NCBI GenBank assembly: GCA_902532675.1
Contig: CACAIY010000001.1
Coordinates: forward strand, 91,100 to 155,099
Length of the DNA stretch: 64,000 nt
Direction: 5' to 3'
Source: an uncultured SAR86 cluster bacterium
Lineage (GTDB): Bacteria > Pseudomonadota > Gammaproteobacteria > Magnimaribacterales > Magnimaribacteraceae
Shown: piece after piece, positions 18,963-28,374 of the stretch
Numbering within the stretch: the first letter of the stretch is position 1
Layout: every line of letters starts with the position of its first letter
The notes under the pieces: model-generated
Told to the model about the DNA's origin: nothing
The model's input: only the letters and a program-made list of their open reading frames with translations
Databases searched by the model: none
Translations under genes and position numbers: made by a program

Positions 18963-19910
18963 ATGGTTAAAAGTTATTTAGACTTTGAGCAACCAATTGC
19001 TGATATTGAAAGCAAGATACTGGAATTGGAGAATTCAGATTTAGATCAAGACCAAATAAATAAGGAAGTTATTGATCTTAACGAATCAGCAGTTAAATTA
19101 ACTGAAAAGATTTATTCTAATCTTTCTCCTTGGCAGAATGTTCAAGTTGCTAGACATTCAGAAAGACCTCATTTTGTTGATTATATTGAGAGAATTGCAG
19201 ATGAATTTGATGAATTGCATGGAGACCGTCATTTCTCCGATGATAGAGCGATCTTGGGAGGAATTGGCAAGATAGGAGACTATAAAGTAGTAATTATTGG
19301 TCATGAGAAAGGAAGATCAACAGAGGAGAAGATAAAACATAATTTTGGGATGTCTCAACCTGAGGGATACAGAAAGGCCTGCAGGTTAATGAAATTAGCT
19401 GAAAGGTTTAATTTACCTTTAGTGACTATGATAGATACACCTGGAGCTTATCCAGGTATAGATAGCGAAGAAAGAGGTCAAAGTGAAGCAATAGCTTATA
19501 ACTTAAAGGTTATGTCGTCGCTCAGGACCCCGATAATTGTGAATATAGTAGGAGAGGGTGGATCAGGCGGTGCTCTTGCTCTAGGAGTTGGAGATCATAT
19601 CAATATGATGGAACACGCTACTTATTCAGTAGCTTCTCCTGAAGCTTGCGCAAGTATCATTTGGAGAGATTCAGAGATGGCTGCTGAAGCTGCCGAGGCC
19701 ATGAAATTAAGTGCTAATAATATATTTGAATTAAAGTTAATAGATGAAATCATCAAAGAACCTCTAGGAGGAGCGCATAGGAATTATGATCAAGCTTCGT
19801 CACAGATTAAAAATTCCATTATTAATAATCTAGAGCGCCTAAATCAGATACCACTAAATGACTTAGTGGAAAAAAGATACGAACGACTTATGAGTTATGG
19901 TGCTTTATAA
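18963..19910 (+). CDS. accA: Acetyl-CoA carboxylase carboxyltransferase subunit alpha
   Basis: With AccD forms the carboxyltransferase that makes malonyl-CoA for fatty acid synthesis. The N-terminal helices start YLDFEQPIADIESKI. The crotonase-fold core shows GDRHFSDDRAILGGIG, the glycine-rich VGEGGSGGALALGVGD and SPEACASIIWRD. Length is 315 aa against 319 in E. coli. It sits 9 nt after dnaE and 2 nt before tilS, exactly the E. coli order dnaE-accA-tilS. Confidence 0.98.
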   Translation: MVKSYLDFEQPIADIESKILELENSDLDQDQINKEVIDLNESAVKLTEKIYSNLSPWQNVQVARHSERPHFVDYIERIADEFDELHGDRHFSDDRAILGGIGKIGDYKVVIIGHEKGRSTEEKIKHNFGMSQPEGYRKACRLMKLAERFNLPLVTMIDTPGAYPGIDSEERGQSEAIAYNLKVMSSLRTPIIVNIVGEGGSGGALALGVGDHINMMEHATYSVASPEACASIIWRDSEMAAEAAEAMKLSANNIFELKLIDEIIKEPLGGAHRNYDQASSQIKNSIINNLERLNQIPLNDLVEKRYERLMSYGAL

Positions 19911-19912
19911 AA

Positions 19913-21241
19913 ATGGGAATTGAAGAAATATCTTTTGATAAATCACTGGAAGAGTTTGAAAGAATTGGCGTTGCCTATTCTGGAGGTCTAGACTCAACTG
20001 TTTTATTGCATGCATTAAGTCATGAAACAACTTTTAAAAGCAAAATTAACGCAATTCATGTAAACCATTCAATCAGTCCTGATTCAGACAAATGGGAAGA
20101 ATTATGTAAAAAAAATGCAGATGAACTTGGGGTTAAATTCTTTTCTTACAAATTAGAAGAACTGAAAAATATTTCCGAAGATAATTTACGTAAAATTAGA
20201 TATGAGAAATTTAATCACTGGTCTTCAAGTAACGACCTTATTTTGACTGCTCACCATAAAGACGATCAAGTTGAAACAATAATCTTTAGATTCATTAGAG
20301 GGACGGGTTTAAATGGACTTAAAGGAATTCCATCTTGGAGAAAAGATGGAAATACTCAATTCCATAGACCTTTATTAGGTATTTCTAAAAGAGAGCTTTA
20401 TGAGTACGCTCAGAAGAATAAATTAAAATGGGTTGAAGATGAATCAAACAAGGACGTTAATATATCTAGAAACTTTATAAGAAATATATTGTTACCAACA
20501 ATAAAAGATAAGTGGCCTAACGTAGAGAAATCAATTTTACACTTGTCTTCTCAAGCAACTAGATCAAATAAGATTCTTAAATCTGTTGCTAAAGAAGACC
20601 TTGAACGGTTGGTAGTAAAAGAAAATTCTTATGATTTAAATAGATACCTTTCCTTACCCAAAGAAAGGGCAGAAAATTTGTTATATTTTTTAATTAATTA
20701 TGAAATTGGACTAGAAGCAAATTCAAATTATCTAAAAGAAATTGATCGATCTTTACGCAATCCAAAGAACTTGGATAACATGGAATTCCCTTTAATCAAC
20801 AAAGAGAATACTAGGGTATTTAAGCTTAAAGTACTGGAAGGAGAGATATGTTTCTTATTAGATGGAGAATTTCATAAATTGGATTCTTCTTATGTTTCAG
20901 ATTGGGATTTAAATTCTAAATTAGAAATACCATCTGGATTCTTGAATGTAGAGAAAATTAAAGGAGAGGGGATAGATAACTTTTATCAGAATCAACAAAT
21001 ATATGTAAAAGGCAGGACAGGCGGAGAAAGATGTAAACCTTTTGGAAGAAGCAAAAGCCAAAAGTTAAAGAAATTATTTCAAGAATATCAAATTCCACTA
21101 TGGCAAAGAGACAGATTGCCACTTATATATATAGGAGGAAAACTGGCAGCAGTTGGAGATCTATGGGTTTGCGAGGAATTTCATGCGCAACCTAATAAAC
21201 AGGGTATTTCTATAAATTGGACTGATAATTTAACAATTTAA
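19913..21241 (+). CDS. tilS: tRNA(Ile)-lysidine synthase TilS
   Basis: Modifies C34 of the CAU-anticodon tRNA-Ile to lysidine so that it reads AUA. The N-type ATP pyrophosphatase P-loop SGGLDS is at residues 23-28. HHKDDQVETIIFRFIRGTGLNGLKGIP follows in two conserved blocks. The C-terminal domain carries GERCKPFGRSKSQKLKKLFQ. Length is 442 aa. AUA codons are common in this AT-rich genome, so the enzyme must be important. The stop codon interleaves with that of the convergent transporter gene (4-nt overlap). Confidence 0.96.
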   Translation: MGIEEISFDKSLEEFERIGVAYSGGLDSTVLLHALSHETTFKSKINAIHVNHSISPDSDKWEELCKKNADELGVKFFSYKLEELKNISEDNLRKIRYEKFNHWSSSNDLILTAHHKDDQVETIIFRFIRGTGLNGLKGIPSWRKDGNTQFHRPLLGISKRELYEYAQKNKLKWVEDESNKDVNISRNFIRNILLPTIKDKWPNVEKSILHLSSQATRSNKILKSVAKEDLERLVVKENSYDLNRYLSLPKERAENLLYFLINYEIGLEANSNYLKEIDRSLRNPKNLDNMEFPLINKENTRVFKLKVLEGEICFLLDGEFHKLDSSYVSDWDLNSKLEIPSGFLNVEKIKGEGIDNFYQNQQIYVKGRTGGERCKPFGRSKSQKLKKLFQEYQIPLWQRDRLPLIYIGGKLAAVGDLWVCEEFHAQPNKQGISINWTDNLTI

Positions 21242-22635
21242 TTAGACTGACTCTCTAGCTCTTCTCTAAGCTCTTTATGCTTTTCTTTAGTCAAAGGATA
21301 GAACCATGTTAGGAAAAGTGCTGGAAGGAAGAATGCAGCACATCCAAGACAATAATAAACCCTTAACGCAAGCATCGCTGATTCACTATTTAGAGTTCCA
21401 GGTATAAATCCTGAAAAATCTACCAATATAGCTGCCGCCCAAACAGCGATCATTGCTGAAACTTTAGCTATCATTCCATTCAATGCAAAGAAAGTTCCTG
21501 CACGTCTTCCTCCTGTCTTAAGGGAATCTAAATCCACTACATCAGCAAGCATAGAAGCTGGAAGGAATTGCAATCCACCAAAGCAAAACCCCTTTACAAG
21601 GAAAAGTATATGGAATTGAGTGAAGTCTCCTCTTTCTAAGAAGAAACATAAGAAGCTAACTGTTCCCGTTCCTACAAGAGTTATACAAAAGGCTCTATGT
21701 TTTCCTATTGTTTTACCTAGCCAAAGCCAGAAAGGTATGCCTATTAATCCCGCAATAAAGTATCTTGCATAAGACGCGCCAACAGTCTCAATCCCTATAA
21801 CATCCCGTACAAACCAAAGAGATAAAGTGTTTCTGAACGATTCTCCTGCAATAACTAAAAATATAATTAATAAAATCCTTACGAGAAGAGGGTTTTCCGC
21901 AGCATATTTAAGTCCTTCAAATAATGGAATCTTCTTTTCAACCTTGGGCATAGGATCTGGTACTTTCCATAGCGCCCATGCAGCGAATATTGGTAACAAT
22001 AAGATAATACCTATTCCCATGCTGGCCAAAATGTCAGACATTTTTCCAGAGGTGGAGAAATCTTGGAATACAAAAATTGCAGCTAACATCCTTTTAATTG
22101 AATCAAAGATTGTTATTCCTTGTCCTGAAACTTCTATAGCAAGAGGTATCAGGGCTGAAATTAACAAGCCAATTAAGGTCCATCCCTCTCTACCACCAAC
22201 TACTCTAGATCTTTGATGGTAATCAGGAGAGATTTCTGCCCCCCATGCTCCATACGGGATGCTAATGATTGTTGATCCTAAATACATAAGCATCATCCAA
22301 ACAACAAAGTAAGCAATTGAAACTTCAGTGCCAGGAATAAATAATTTGTATATGGCCAACATCATGAGAGGGACGCCTAAAATAATCCACGGCTTTCTTC
22401 TTCCTATGGAGGTTCTTGTAGAATCACCCAATTGACCAAGAATAGGATCTGTAATTACATCAGTAAATCTTGCAACTAAAAGTAAATTTGCAATTATATA
22501 AAGCGGAATACCTACGACTTCAGAATAAAAAGGAATTAGCCAAATAGCTATAGGATAGCCAATCATAGCTAGCGGTGTAGCTAAACCTCCATAAGCTAAT
22601 ATAGTATTTCGCTTAACTTGCTGTGTGTTATCCAT
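21238..22635 (-). CDS. GPH-family (MelB-like) sugar/cation symporter, MFS superfamily
   Basis: Polytopic membrane protein of 465 aa with about 12 hydrophobic segments. The loop after helix 2 has the GPH signature DVITDPILGQLGDSTRTSIG followed by RRKPWIILG, which matches MelB-type sugar:cation symporters more than other MFS groups. The substrate cannot be read from sequence. It lies 39 nt downstream of leuA on the same strand and may be co-transcribed with it, though a link to leucine is not evident. A GGGGAG ribosome-binding site precedes the ATG and lies within a potential hairpin (22634-22660). Confidence 0.85.
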   Translation of the reverse strand: MDNTQQVKRNTILAYGGLATPLAMIGYPIAIWLIPFYSEVVGIPLYIIANLLLVARFTDVITDPILGQLGDSTRTSIGRRKPWIILGVPLMMLAIYKLFIPGTEVSIAYFVVWMMLMYLGSTIISIPYGAWGAEISPDYHQRSRVVGGREGWTLIGLLISALIPLAIEVSGQGITIFDSIKRMLAAIFVFQDFSTSGKMSDILASMGIGIILLLPIFAAWALWKVPDPMPKVEKKIPLFEGLKYAAENPLLVRILLIIFLVIAGESFRNTLSLWFVRDVIGIETVGASYARYFIAGLIGIPFWLWLGKTIGKHRAFCITLVGTGTVSFLCFFLERGDFTQFHILFLVKGFCFGGLQFLPASMLADVVDLDSLKTGGRRAGTFFALNGMIAKVSAMIAVWAAAILVDFSGFIPGTLNSESAMLALRVYYCLGCAAFFLPALFLTWFYPLTKEKHKELREELESQSN

Positions 22636-22660
22636 ATCTCCCCAAGTTCTTTAGAGATAT
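22634..22660 (-). promoter_or_regulatory. Hairpin covering the ribosome-binding site and start codon of the GPH transporter
   Basis: On the reverse strand ATATCTC (22660-22654) can pair with GAGATAT (22640-22634) across a 13-nt loop. The 3' arm contains the GGAG ribosome-binding site bases and the first two bases of the transporter ATG. This could lower translation of the second gene relative to leuA. It is an AT-rich 7-bp stem read by eye, so chance is possible. Confidence 0.3.
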
Positions 22661-22674
22661 ATTAAAGATTTAAC

Positions 22675-24363
<1,689 letters not shown>

Positions 24364-24402
24364 TTAATCCTTATTTAAAGTTTAGATATTAGAATTATGA
24401 GG

Positions 24403-24421
24403 AAGTTTATTTAATAAACTT
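24403..24421 (-). promoter_or_regulatory. AT-rich inverted repeat between the leu leader ORF and leuA
   Basis: On the reverse strand AAGTTTA pairs with TAAACTT across a 5-nt AT loop, directly after the leader stop codon. It has no G:C-rich base or T-run, so it is not a conventional terminator. It could be a secondary element of the leader or simple AT-rich chance. Confidence 0.25.
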
Positions 24422-24506
24422 ATAGATATAAGCCCGGCAATCTCTTATTTAAAGAGACCGGGCAGGTAAGTCGATTAACCAATTCTTTTATTCCGACTAA
24501 AATCAT
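24420..24506 (-). CDS. Putative leucine-rich leader peptide upstream of leuA
   Basis: A 28-codon ORF (ATG at 24506, TAA at 24422-24420) in the leuA 5' leader. It encodes 7 Leu, 3 Val and 2 Ile, starting MILVGIKELVNRL and ending LPGLYL. Branched-chain residues make up 12 of 28, which resembles leader peptides of leu/ilv attenuators. The Leu codons are TTA, TTG, CTT, TTA, TTG, TTA and CTA. The ORF runs through the strong hairpin at 24432-24463. No Shine-Dalgarno is visible; the predicted transcript start is within a few nt of the ATG, so translation may be leaderless. Leu is common in random AT-rich frames, so this is a hypothesis. Confidence 0.45.
   Translation of the reverse strand: MILVGIKELVNRLTCPVSLNKRLPGLYL
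24432..24463 (-). terminator. Strong hairpin in the leuA leader, candidate attenuator
   Basis: On the reverse strand GCCCGG-TCTCTT pairs with AAGAGA-(TTG bulge)-CCGGGC around a TAAAT loop, giving 12 base pairs with a G:C-rich base. It is followed by TTATATCTAT, a poor but T-rich tract. No other gene on this strand ends here, so the hairpin belongs to the leuA leader. It overlaps codons 15-25 of the leader ORF. Attenuation is inferred from position and the overlapping leucine-rich ORF. Confidence 0.45.
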
Positions 24507-24516
24507 TAAACACTAG

Positions 24517-24543
24517 CTTATATATGCCAATGGTAGCGGTCAA
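24517..24543 (-). promoter_or_regulatory. Likely leuA promoter
   Basis: Reverse strand: TTGACC (24543-24538) and TATAAG (24522-24517) with a 15-nt spacer, shorter than ideal. Transcription would start near 24510, only a few nt before the leader ATG at 24506. It is back-to-back with the predicted holD promoter. Confidence 0.4.
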
Positions 24544-24544
24544 G

Positions 24545-24572
24545 TTGTGAGTTTTGAATCTATGGGTAGAAT
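24545..24572 (+). promoter_or_regulatory. Possible promoter of holD-rimI
   Basis: TTGTGA (24545-24550) and TAGAAT (24567-24572) are separated by 16 nt. The start point would fall at about 24580, at or next to the holD ATG (24581), which has no Shine-Dalgarno. This suggests a leaderless message. Read by eye. Confidence 0.35.
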
Positions 24573-24580
24573 TAACCTAA

Positions 24581-24976
24581 ATGAGGTTATCAAAATACAA
24601 TAAATTAGAAAAACTAGGTTTCACTTTCTGGGTCAAGCGTCAGAATGATGACATACAACTTGAATCTTATCTTATTGGAGGTTCTGCCATAGCAATTTGT
24701 ACTTCCAGCAACTTAGATTTTAATTTAATTGAGAGAGAAAGATTTATTACGTCTATGGCTTATTTTTTAAAGAACGAAACAGTAAATAAAATAAATATTG
24801 AAGAAGTTGTTAAAACAGATATAAAAACTGCCTTTTGTTTCGACTGCTCTTCTGCAGAAATTCTAGAAGCAGATCATATAAAGATTTTTTCGCTTCCTTC
24901 TTTAAGAGATATTTGTAGCTCAGACAATACAAAAAAAGATTTTTTAGTTAAGTTAAAAGAAGACCTGGCCTCTTGA
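24581..24976 (+). CDS. holD: Probable DNA polymerase III psi subunit (HolD-like)
   Basis: Protein of 131 aa, close to E. coli psi (137). The N-terminal segment KLEKLGFTFWVKR at residues 8-20 lines up with the chi-binding LQQLGITQWSLR of E. coli HolD. Near the C-terminus SLPSLRDICSSDNTKKDFL resembles the conserved SPALTDLRANPTARAAL. The middle is divergent. Context agrees: the next gene is rimI, as in E. coli (holD-rimI), and holC for the partner chi is also in this window. In the clamp loader psi bridges chi to the gamma/tau complex. Psi is poorly conserved, so many pipelines would call this hypothetical. Confidence 0.75.
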   Translation: MRLSKYNKLEKLGFTFWVKRQNDDIQLESYLIGGSAIAICTSSNLDFNLIERERFITSMAYFLKNETVNKINIEEVVKTDIKTAFCFDCSSAEILEADHIKIFSLPSLRDICSSDNTKKDFLVKLKEDLAS

Positions 24977-25467
24977 AAAGAATGATTAAAACTGAATATG
25001 ATTATCTAGGAGAGCAGGATATTGAGACTGTTCTAGATATTGAAAGAGAATCAAACCCTTTTCCTTGGACCTTATCAAATTTTAAAGACTGTATAGAAAA
25101 AGGTTATTATTCTCTAGTCCTTAAAGAAGATGAGAAGGTAATCGGGTTTGCGATACTATCTGTATCAACAGAAGAATCTCATTTATTAAATATAGGTCTA
25201 ACGTCCGTAAAAAGAGGACAGGGTTTAGGCAAGGAATTACTGGAAAAGATGATCATTGCAGCTGAAGTTATGGGTAGTAAGGAAATGTTCCTTGAAGTAA
25301 GAATCTCTAATTCTGTAGCCATTGATTTGTATAAGGCCTTAGACTTCAAGGAAATTGGTTTAAGGAAGAATTATTACAGATTAGAAAATGGGAGGGAGGA
25401 TGCTATTTTGATGTCTAAACCCTTAAAAAAAGGTTTATTGAGTGAGTTCTTCTTTTCTGTTATTTAA
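24973..25467 (+). CDS. rimI: Ribosomal-protein-S18-alanine N-acetyltransferase RimI (GNAT)
   Basis: GNAT acetyltransferase predicted to acetylate the N-terminus of ribosomal protein S18. The early motif IERESNPFPWTLSNFKDC at about residues 19-36, the acetyl-CoA loop VKRGQGLGKELLEKM and the C-terminal LEVRISNSVAIDLYKALDFKEIGLRKNYY are typical of RimI. Length 164 aa from a TTG that overlaps the holD stop; an ATG three codons later (24982) is an alternative start. Placement after a holD-like gene supports RimI over other GNATs. Its 3' end overlaps the convergent peroxidase gene by 8 nt. Confidence 0.88.
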   Translation: MKRMIKTEYDYLGEQDIETVLDIERESNPFPWTLSNFKDCIEKGYYSLVLKEDEKVIGFAILSVSTEESHLLNIGLTSVKRGQGLGKELLEKMIIAAEVMGSKEMFLEVRISNSVAIDLYKALDFKEIGLRKNYYRLENGREDAILMSKPLKKGLLSEFFFSVI

Positions 25468-25945
25468 TTAATTTATCTATATCTTCTGCAATTTTATCTG
25501 GTGCTGTTGTGCTTCCATATCTAGCTACAGGTTCTCCAGCGCTATTAATAAGAAATTTTGTAAAGTTCCATTTTATTGTTTTAGAACCCAGAACCCCCTT
25601 TTTTTCTGAACAGAGGAACTTATATAAAGGATGAGCATTTTCTCCATTCACGTCTATCTTGCTAAACACTGGGAAGGTGGTCTTGAAGTTAATAGAGCAA
25701 AATTCTTGTATTTCATTATCGGATCCTGGCTCTTGACCGCCAAACTGATTGCAAGGAAATGCAAGAACAGAAAACTTTTCAGAATCATATTTTTCTTGAA
25801 GAGATTGCAACCCATCATACTGAGGTGTAAATCCACATTTACTGGCAGTGTTAACTATTAGTAATGTTTTACCTCTAAAATCAGATAAATTGACTTTATT
25901 TCCAGATGAGTCATTGCATGAAAAATCGTAAATGTTTGTATCCAT
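25460..25945 (-). CDS. Glutathione peroxidase family protein (Cys type)
   Basis: Thiol peroxidase of 161 aa with a thioredoxin fold. The peroxidatic Cys is in NTASKCGFTPQ at about residue 38 and is encoded by TGT, so this is not a selenoprotein. The conserved Gln and Trp of the active site are in LAFPCNQFGGQEPG and IKWNFTKFLI. It resembles bacterial BtuE/GpxA-type enzymes, which often use thioredoxin rather than glutathione. No signal peptide is visible, so it is cytoplasmic. The gene is divergent from the aldo/keto reductase gene and shares a 76-nt upstream region with it. Confidence 0.93.
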   Translation of the reverse strand: MDTNIYDFSCNDSSGNKVNLSDFRGKTLLIVNTASKCGFTPQYDGLQSLQEKYDSEKFSVLAFPCNQFGGQEPGSDNEIQEFCSINFKTTFPVFSKIDVNGENAHPLYKFLCSEKKGVLGSKTIKWNFTKFLINSAGEPVARYGSTTAPDKIAEDIDKLIK

Positions 25946-25962
25946 TTCTTTCTTAAATTTTT

Positions 25963-25980
25963 TATAATTCGCGTATTATA
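25963..25980. promoter_or_regulatory. Shared divergent -10 region between the peroxidase and tas genes
   Basis: A near-palindrome contains TATAAT on the forward strand (25963-25968), TATTAT on the forward strand (25974-25979) and TATAAT on the reverse strand (25980-25975), around a CGCG centre. It lies in the only gap between two divergent genes. No good -35 boxes are visible, so assignment of each -10 is tentative. Confidence 0.35.
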
Positions 25981-26021
25981 CGTTCGGTAAATATATAAAG
26001 AAATTTATTTAAGGAGAGAAA

Positions 26022-27062
26022 GTGGAATATAGGAAGCTAGGAAATACAGACATTGATGTAAGTGTAATTTGTTTAGGAACTATGACATGGGGTCAGCAAA
26101 ATACCATGGAAGAAGGTCAGGAACAGATGGATTATGCTCTTGATCAAGGCGTTAATTTTTTTGATGCCGCTGAACTTTACCCAATCCCCCCTAAAGCAGA
26201 AACTCAAGGCAAGACAGAAGAGTGTATAGGGTCATGGTTTAAGAAAACTGGGAATAGAGAAAAAGTTATTTTAGCAACCAAGGTTGCTGGCAGGAGTCCA
26301 ATGAGTTGGTTTAGAGGGGAAGGAACTAAATTAGATAGAGAGAATATTGAAGCTGCTGTTGAAGCTAGCTTAGAAAGGTTGCAAACGGACTACATAGACC
26401 TTTATCAATTGCATTGGCCAGACAGACCAATGTCTATGTTTGGATCTGGAGGTATAGGATATAAGCACATTGATTCTGAAAGTATACCTATAAATGAAAC
26501 ATTACAAGTTTTATCAGATCTGGTGACTAGCGGTAAGATAAGATACGTAGGTTTATCCAATGAAACGTCTTGGGGCTTGTCTGAGTTTCTTAAGTACTCT
26601 GAGATGAATGATTTCCCTAGAGTTGTTTCTGTCCAAAATGCTTACAATTTTCTAAATAGAACTTATGAGCAAGGAATGTCAGAGTACTTCCATAGATCTC
26701 AGGTAGGCTTATTGGCTTATTCACCTTTGGCGCAAGGTTACTTAACTGGTAAGTATATTGATGGTGCAAGACCAGAAGGATCTAGAACAGCACTATTTGA
26801 GAGAGGTGACAGGTATGAAGTTCCAGGAGCAAATGAAGCCATTAAGTCTTATGTGTCCTATGCAGAGTCAATTGGAATGGACCCTTCAGTCATGGCTAAT
26901 GCTTTTGTAAATTCTAGAGATTTTGTTACTTCAAATATTATTGGAGCCACTACAATGGAACAATTGAAATTGGCAGTAGGTAGTATCGAAGTTAAATTAG
27001 ACGAAGAAAATCTCCAAGCAATTGAAGAAATACATAGAAATAATCCTAATCTTTGCCCTTAA
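26022..27062 (+). CDS. tas: Aldo/keto reductase, Tas family
   Basis: NADP(H)-dependent oxidoreductase with a TIM-barrel. The 346 aa align by eye with E. coli Tas over most of the length: CLGTMTWGQQNTMEEGQEQM, DAAELYPIPPKAETQGKTEE with the catalytic Tyr, RLQTDYIDLYQLHWPDRP, and GLSNETSWGLSEF. The physiological substrate of Tas is not established. The start is GTG with an upstream AAGGAGAG ribosome-binding site. The 3' end overlaps the proposed start of the next gene by 10 nt. Confidence 0.9.
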   Translation: MEYRKLGNTDIDVSVICLGTMTWGQQNTMEEGQEQMDYALDQGVNFFDAAELYPIPPKAETQGKTEECIGSWFKKTGNREKVILATKVAGRSPMSWFRGEGTKLDRENIEAAVEASLERLQTDYIDLYQLHWPDRPMSMFGSGGIGYKHIDSESIPINETLQVLSDLVTSGKIRYVGLSNETSWGLSEFLKYSEMNDFPRVVSVQNAYNFLNRTYEQGMSEYFHRSQVGLLAYSPLAQGYLTGKYIDGARPEGSRTALFERGDRYEVPGANEAIKSYVSYAESIGMDPSVMANAFVNSRDFVTSNIIGATTMEQLKLAVGSIEVKLDEENLQAIEEIHRNNPNLCP

Positions 27063-27523
27063 ATTTGAATATTGAAAATCTATCTTGGGAGTGGAAATCT
27101 TTTAGTGAGCTTAAAAGAGATGAGCTATATGAGATTTTAAGATTTAGACAGGAGATTTTTGTAGTTGAACAAAAATCTTGGTACTTGGATGCAGATGGAC
27201 TAGACCAATGCAGTTTACATTTATTGGTTGCAGACGAAGGAAGTTTAATCGGCTATTTGAGATTGACTCCCCCTGGTGAAAAGTACTCAGAGGTATCTAT
27301 TGGAAGGGTTTCAATAGATAAAGATTATAGAGGAAAAAGATTAGGTGACCACCTGTTAAACATGGGATTAGAAAAAGGCAAAGAGGCTTATGGATATGGT
27401 TCCTGTAGGATTTCTGCTCAAGAATATCTTATTTCTTATTATGAAAAACATGGATTTAAAGTCCAAGGAAATCCTTACGATGAAGACGGAATACCACACA
27501 TTGAGATGTTGTTAGATGGATGA
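27053..27523 (+). CDS. elaA: ElaA-like GNAT acetyltransferase
   Basis: GNAT protein of up to 156 aa, best matched by E. coli ElaA. LYEILRFRQEIFVVEQ at about 24-39, DADGLDQCSLHLL, IGRVSIDKDYRGKRLGDHLL and the C-terminal FKVQGNPYDEDGIPHIEM are the ElaA-type blocks. Its substrate is unknown. The indicated TTG start overlaps tas by 10 nt; a TTG at 27065, after the tas stop, is an equally good start and would remove four residues. No ATG is available before the conserved region. Confidence 0.85.
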   Translation: MPLNLNIENLSWEWKSFSELKRDELYEILRFRQEIFVVEQKSWYLDADGLDQCSLHLLVADEGSLIGYLRLTPPGEKYSEVSIGRVSIDKDYRGKRLGDHLLNMGLEKGKEAYGYGSCRISAQEYLISYYEKHGFKVQGNPYDEDGIPHIEMLLDG

Positions 27524-28373
27524 CCTAACTAAACATCAATCTATTCTAGGAATAGGTTTAATTATAGGAATACTATTAGCTGCATTGGCAATAGTTGAGA
27601 AGAATAATATAACTGATCAAAATTGGGCTGCTAAGATAGAGGATCAACTAATTCCTTATGAAAGATACCAAATGCAATTGGAAGGTTTAGCTAAAGACAA
27701 GAGGTCACCTTTAACTAATCGAGACAAGGAATACGTCCTTGAAAGAATGATAGAAGAAGAATTGCTGATTAAAAGGGCAATAGATTTAGGAATGTTAGAA
27801 AATAATCCAATGGCAAGAGGAACAATTGTTCAGCAAATGATAAAGAATATAGTTACTGAAGGTTCACGTATAGAACCTCAAGAAAATGAATTAATTGAAT
27901 TCTTTCAAGGAAATATAGGTTTCTTCACTAAAGCAAATAGACTCAGAGTGAAACAAATTTATTTTTCGAAAGATGACTTTGGAGATGAGGCCGTTGAAAA
28001 GGCGAAAGATGCTTTTGTTAGGCTTAATAAAGGTGAAAATTTTGAAGAAGTTGCTTTAAGCGGAAGTAAATCAGCTCTAAAAATCCCTGATACTCTTATG
28101 AATCTAAGTAAAGTCAGGGAATACATTGGCCCCTCTCTAATGAGGGAGGCGCAGCTTCTTAAGCCAGGCTATTCTTCAGCACCTAAGAAAGTTTCTGGTG
28201 GATACAAGATAATTTATTTAGTTGATAGAGAGGATGCTACTCAACCTGAATATTCCAACATAAGAAGCACAGTATTATCTGAGTTTTTGAAAAGAAGAGA
28301 TGATCAATCGTTAAGAAAATATCTGGATAATCTAAAAAATTGGTATGACGTAACCAGAAACATTAAAGAGTAG
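27516..28373 (+). CDS. Membrane-anchored parvulin-type peptidyl-prolyl isomerase
   Basis: A single N-terminal membrane segment (ILGIGLIIGILLAALAIV, about residues 10-27) is followed by a helical SurA-N-like region and a parvulin domain at about residues 140-260 (NRLRVKQIYFSKDDFG, then a C-terminal GGYKIIYLVDRE). With the anchor near the N-terminus, the bulk should face the periplasm. Length is 285 aa. It overlaps the ElaA-like gene by 8 nt and is followed 1 nt later by a HupE/UreJ-type gene, so the isomerase may help fold or insert that neighbour or its extracytoplasmic domain. The specific role is inference. Confidence 0.8.
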   Translation: MDDLTKHQSILGIGLIIGILLAALAIVEKNNITDQNWAAKIEDQLIPYERYQMQLEGLAKDKRSPLTNRDKEYVLERMIEEELLIKRAIDLGMLENNPMARGTIVQQMIKNIVTEGSRIEPQENELIEFFQGNIGFFTKANRLRVKQIYFSKDDFGDEAVEKAKDAFVRLNKGENFEEVALSGSKSALKIPDTLMNLSKVREYIGPSLMREAQLLKPGYSSAPKKVSGGYKIIYLVDREDATQPEYSNIRSTVLSEFLKRRDDQSLRKYLDNLKNWYDVTRNIKE

Positions 28374-28374
28374 G

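Noticed and set aside
24432..24463. The hairpin as a terminator for a forward-strand gene
   Set aside because: No forward gene ends upstream of it and no T-run follows on the forward strand.
25460..25945. Selenoprotein form of glutathione peroxidase
   Set aside because: The active-site codon is TGT (Cys), with no in-frame TGA.
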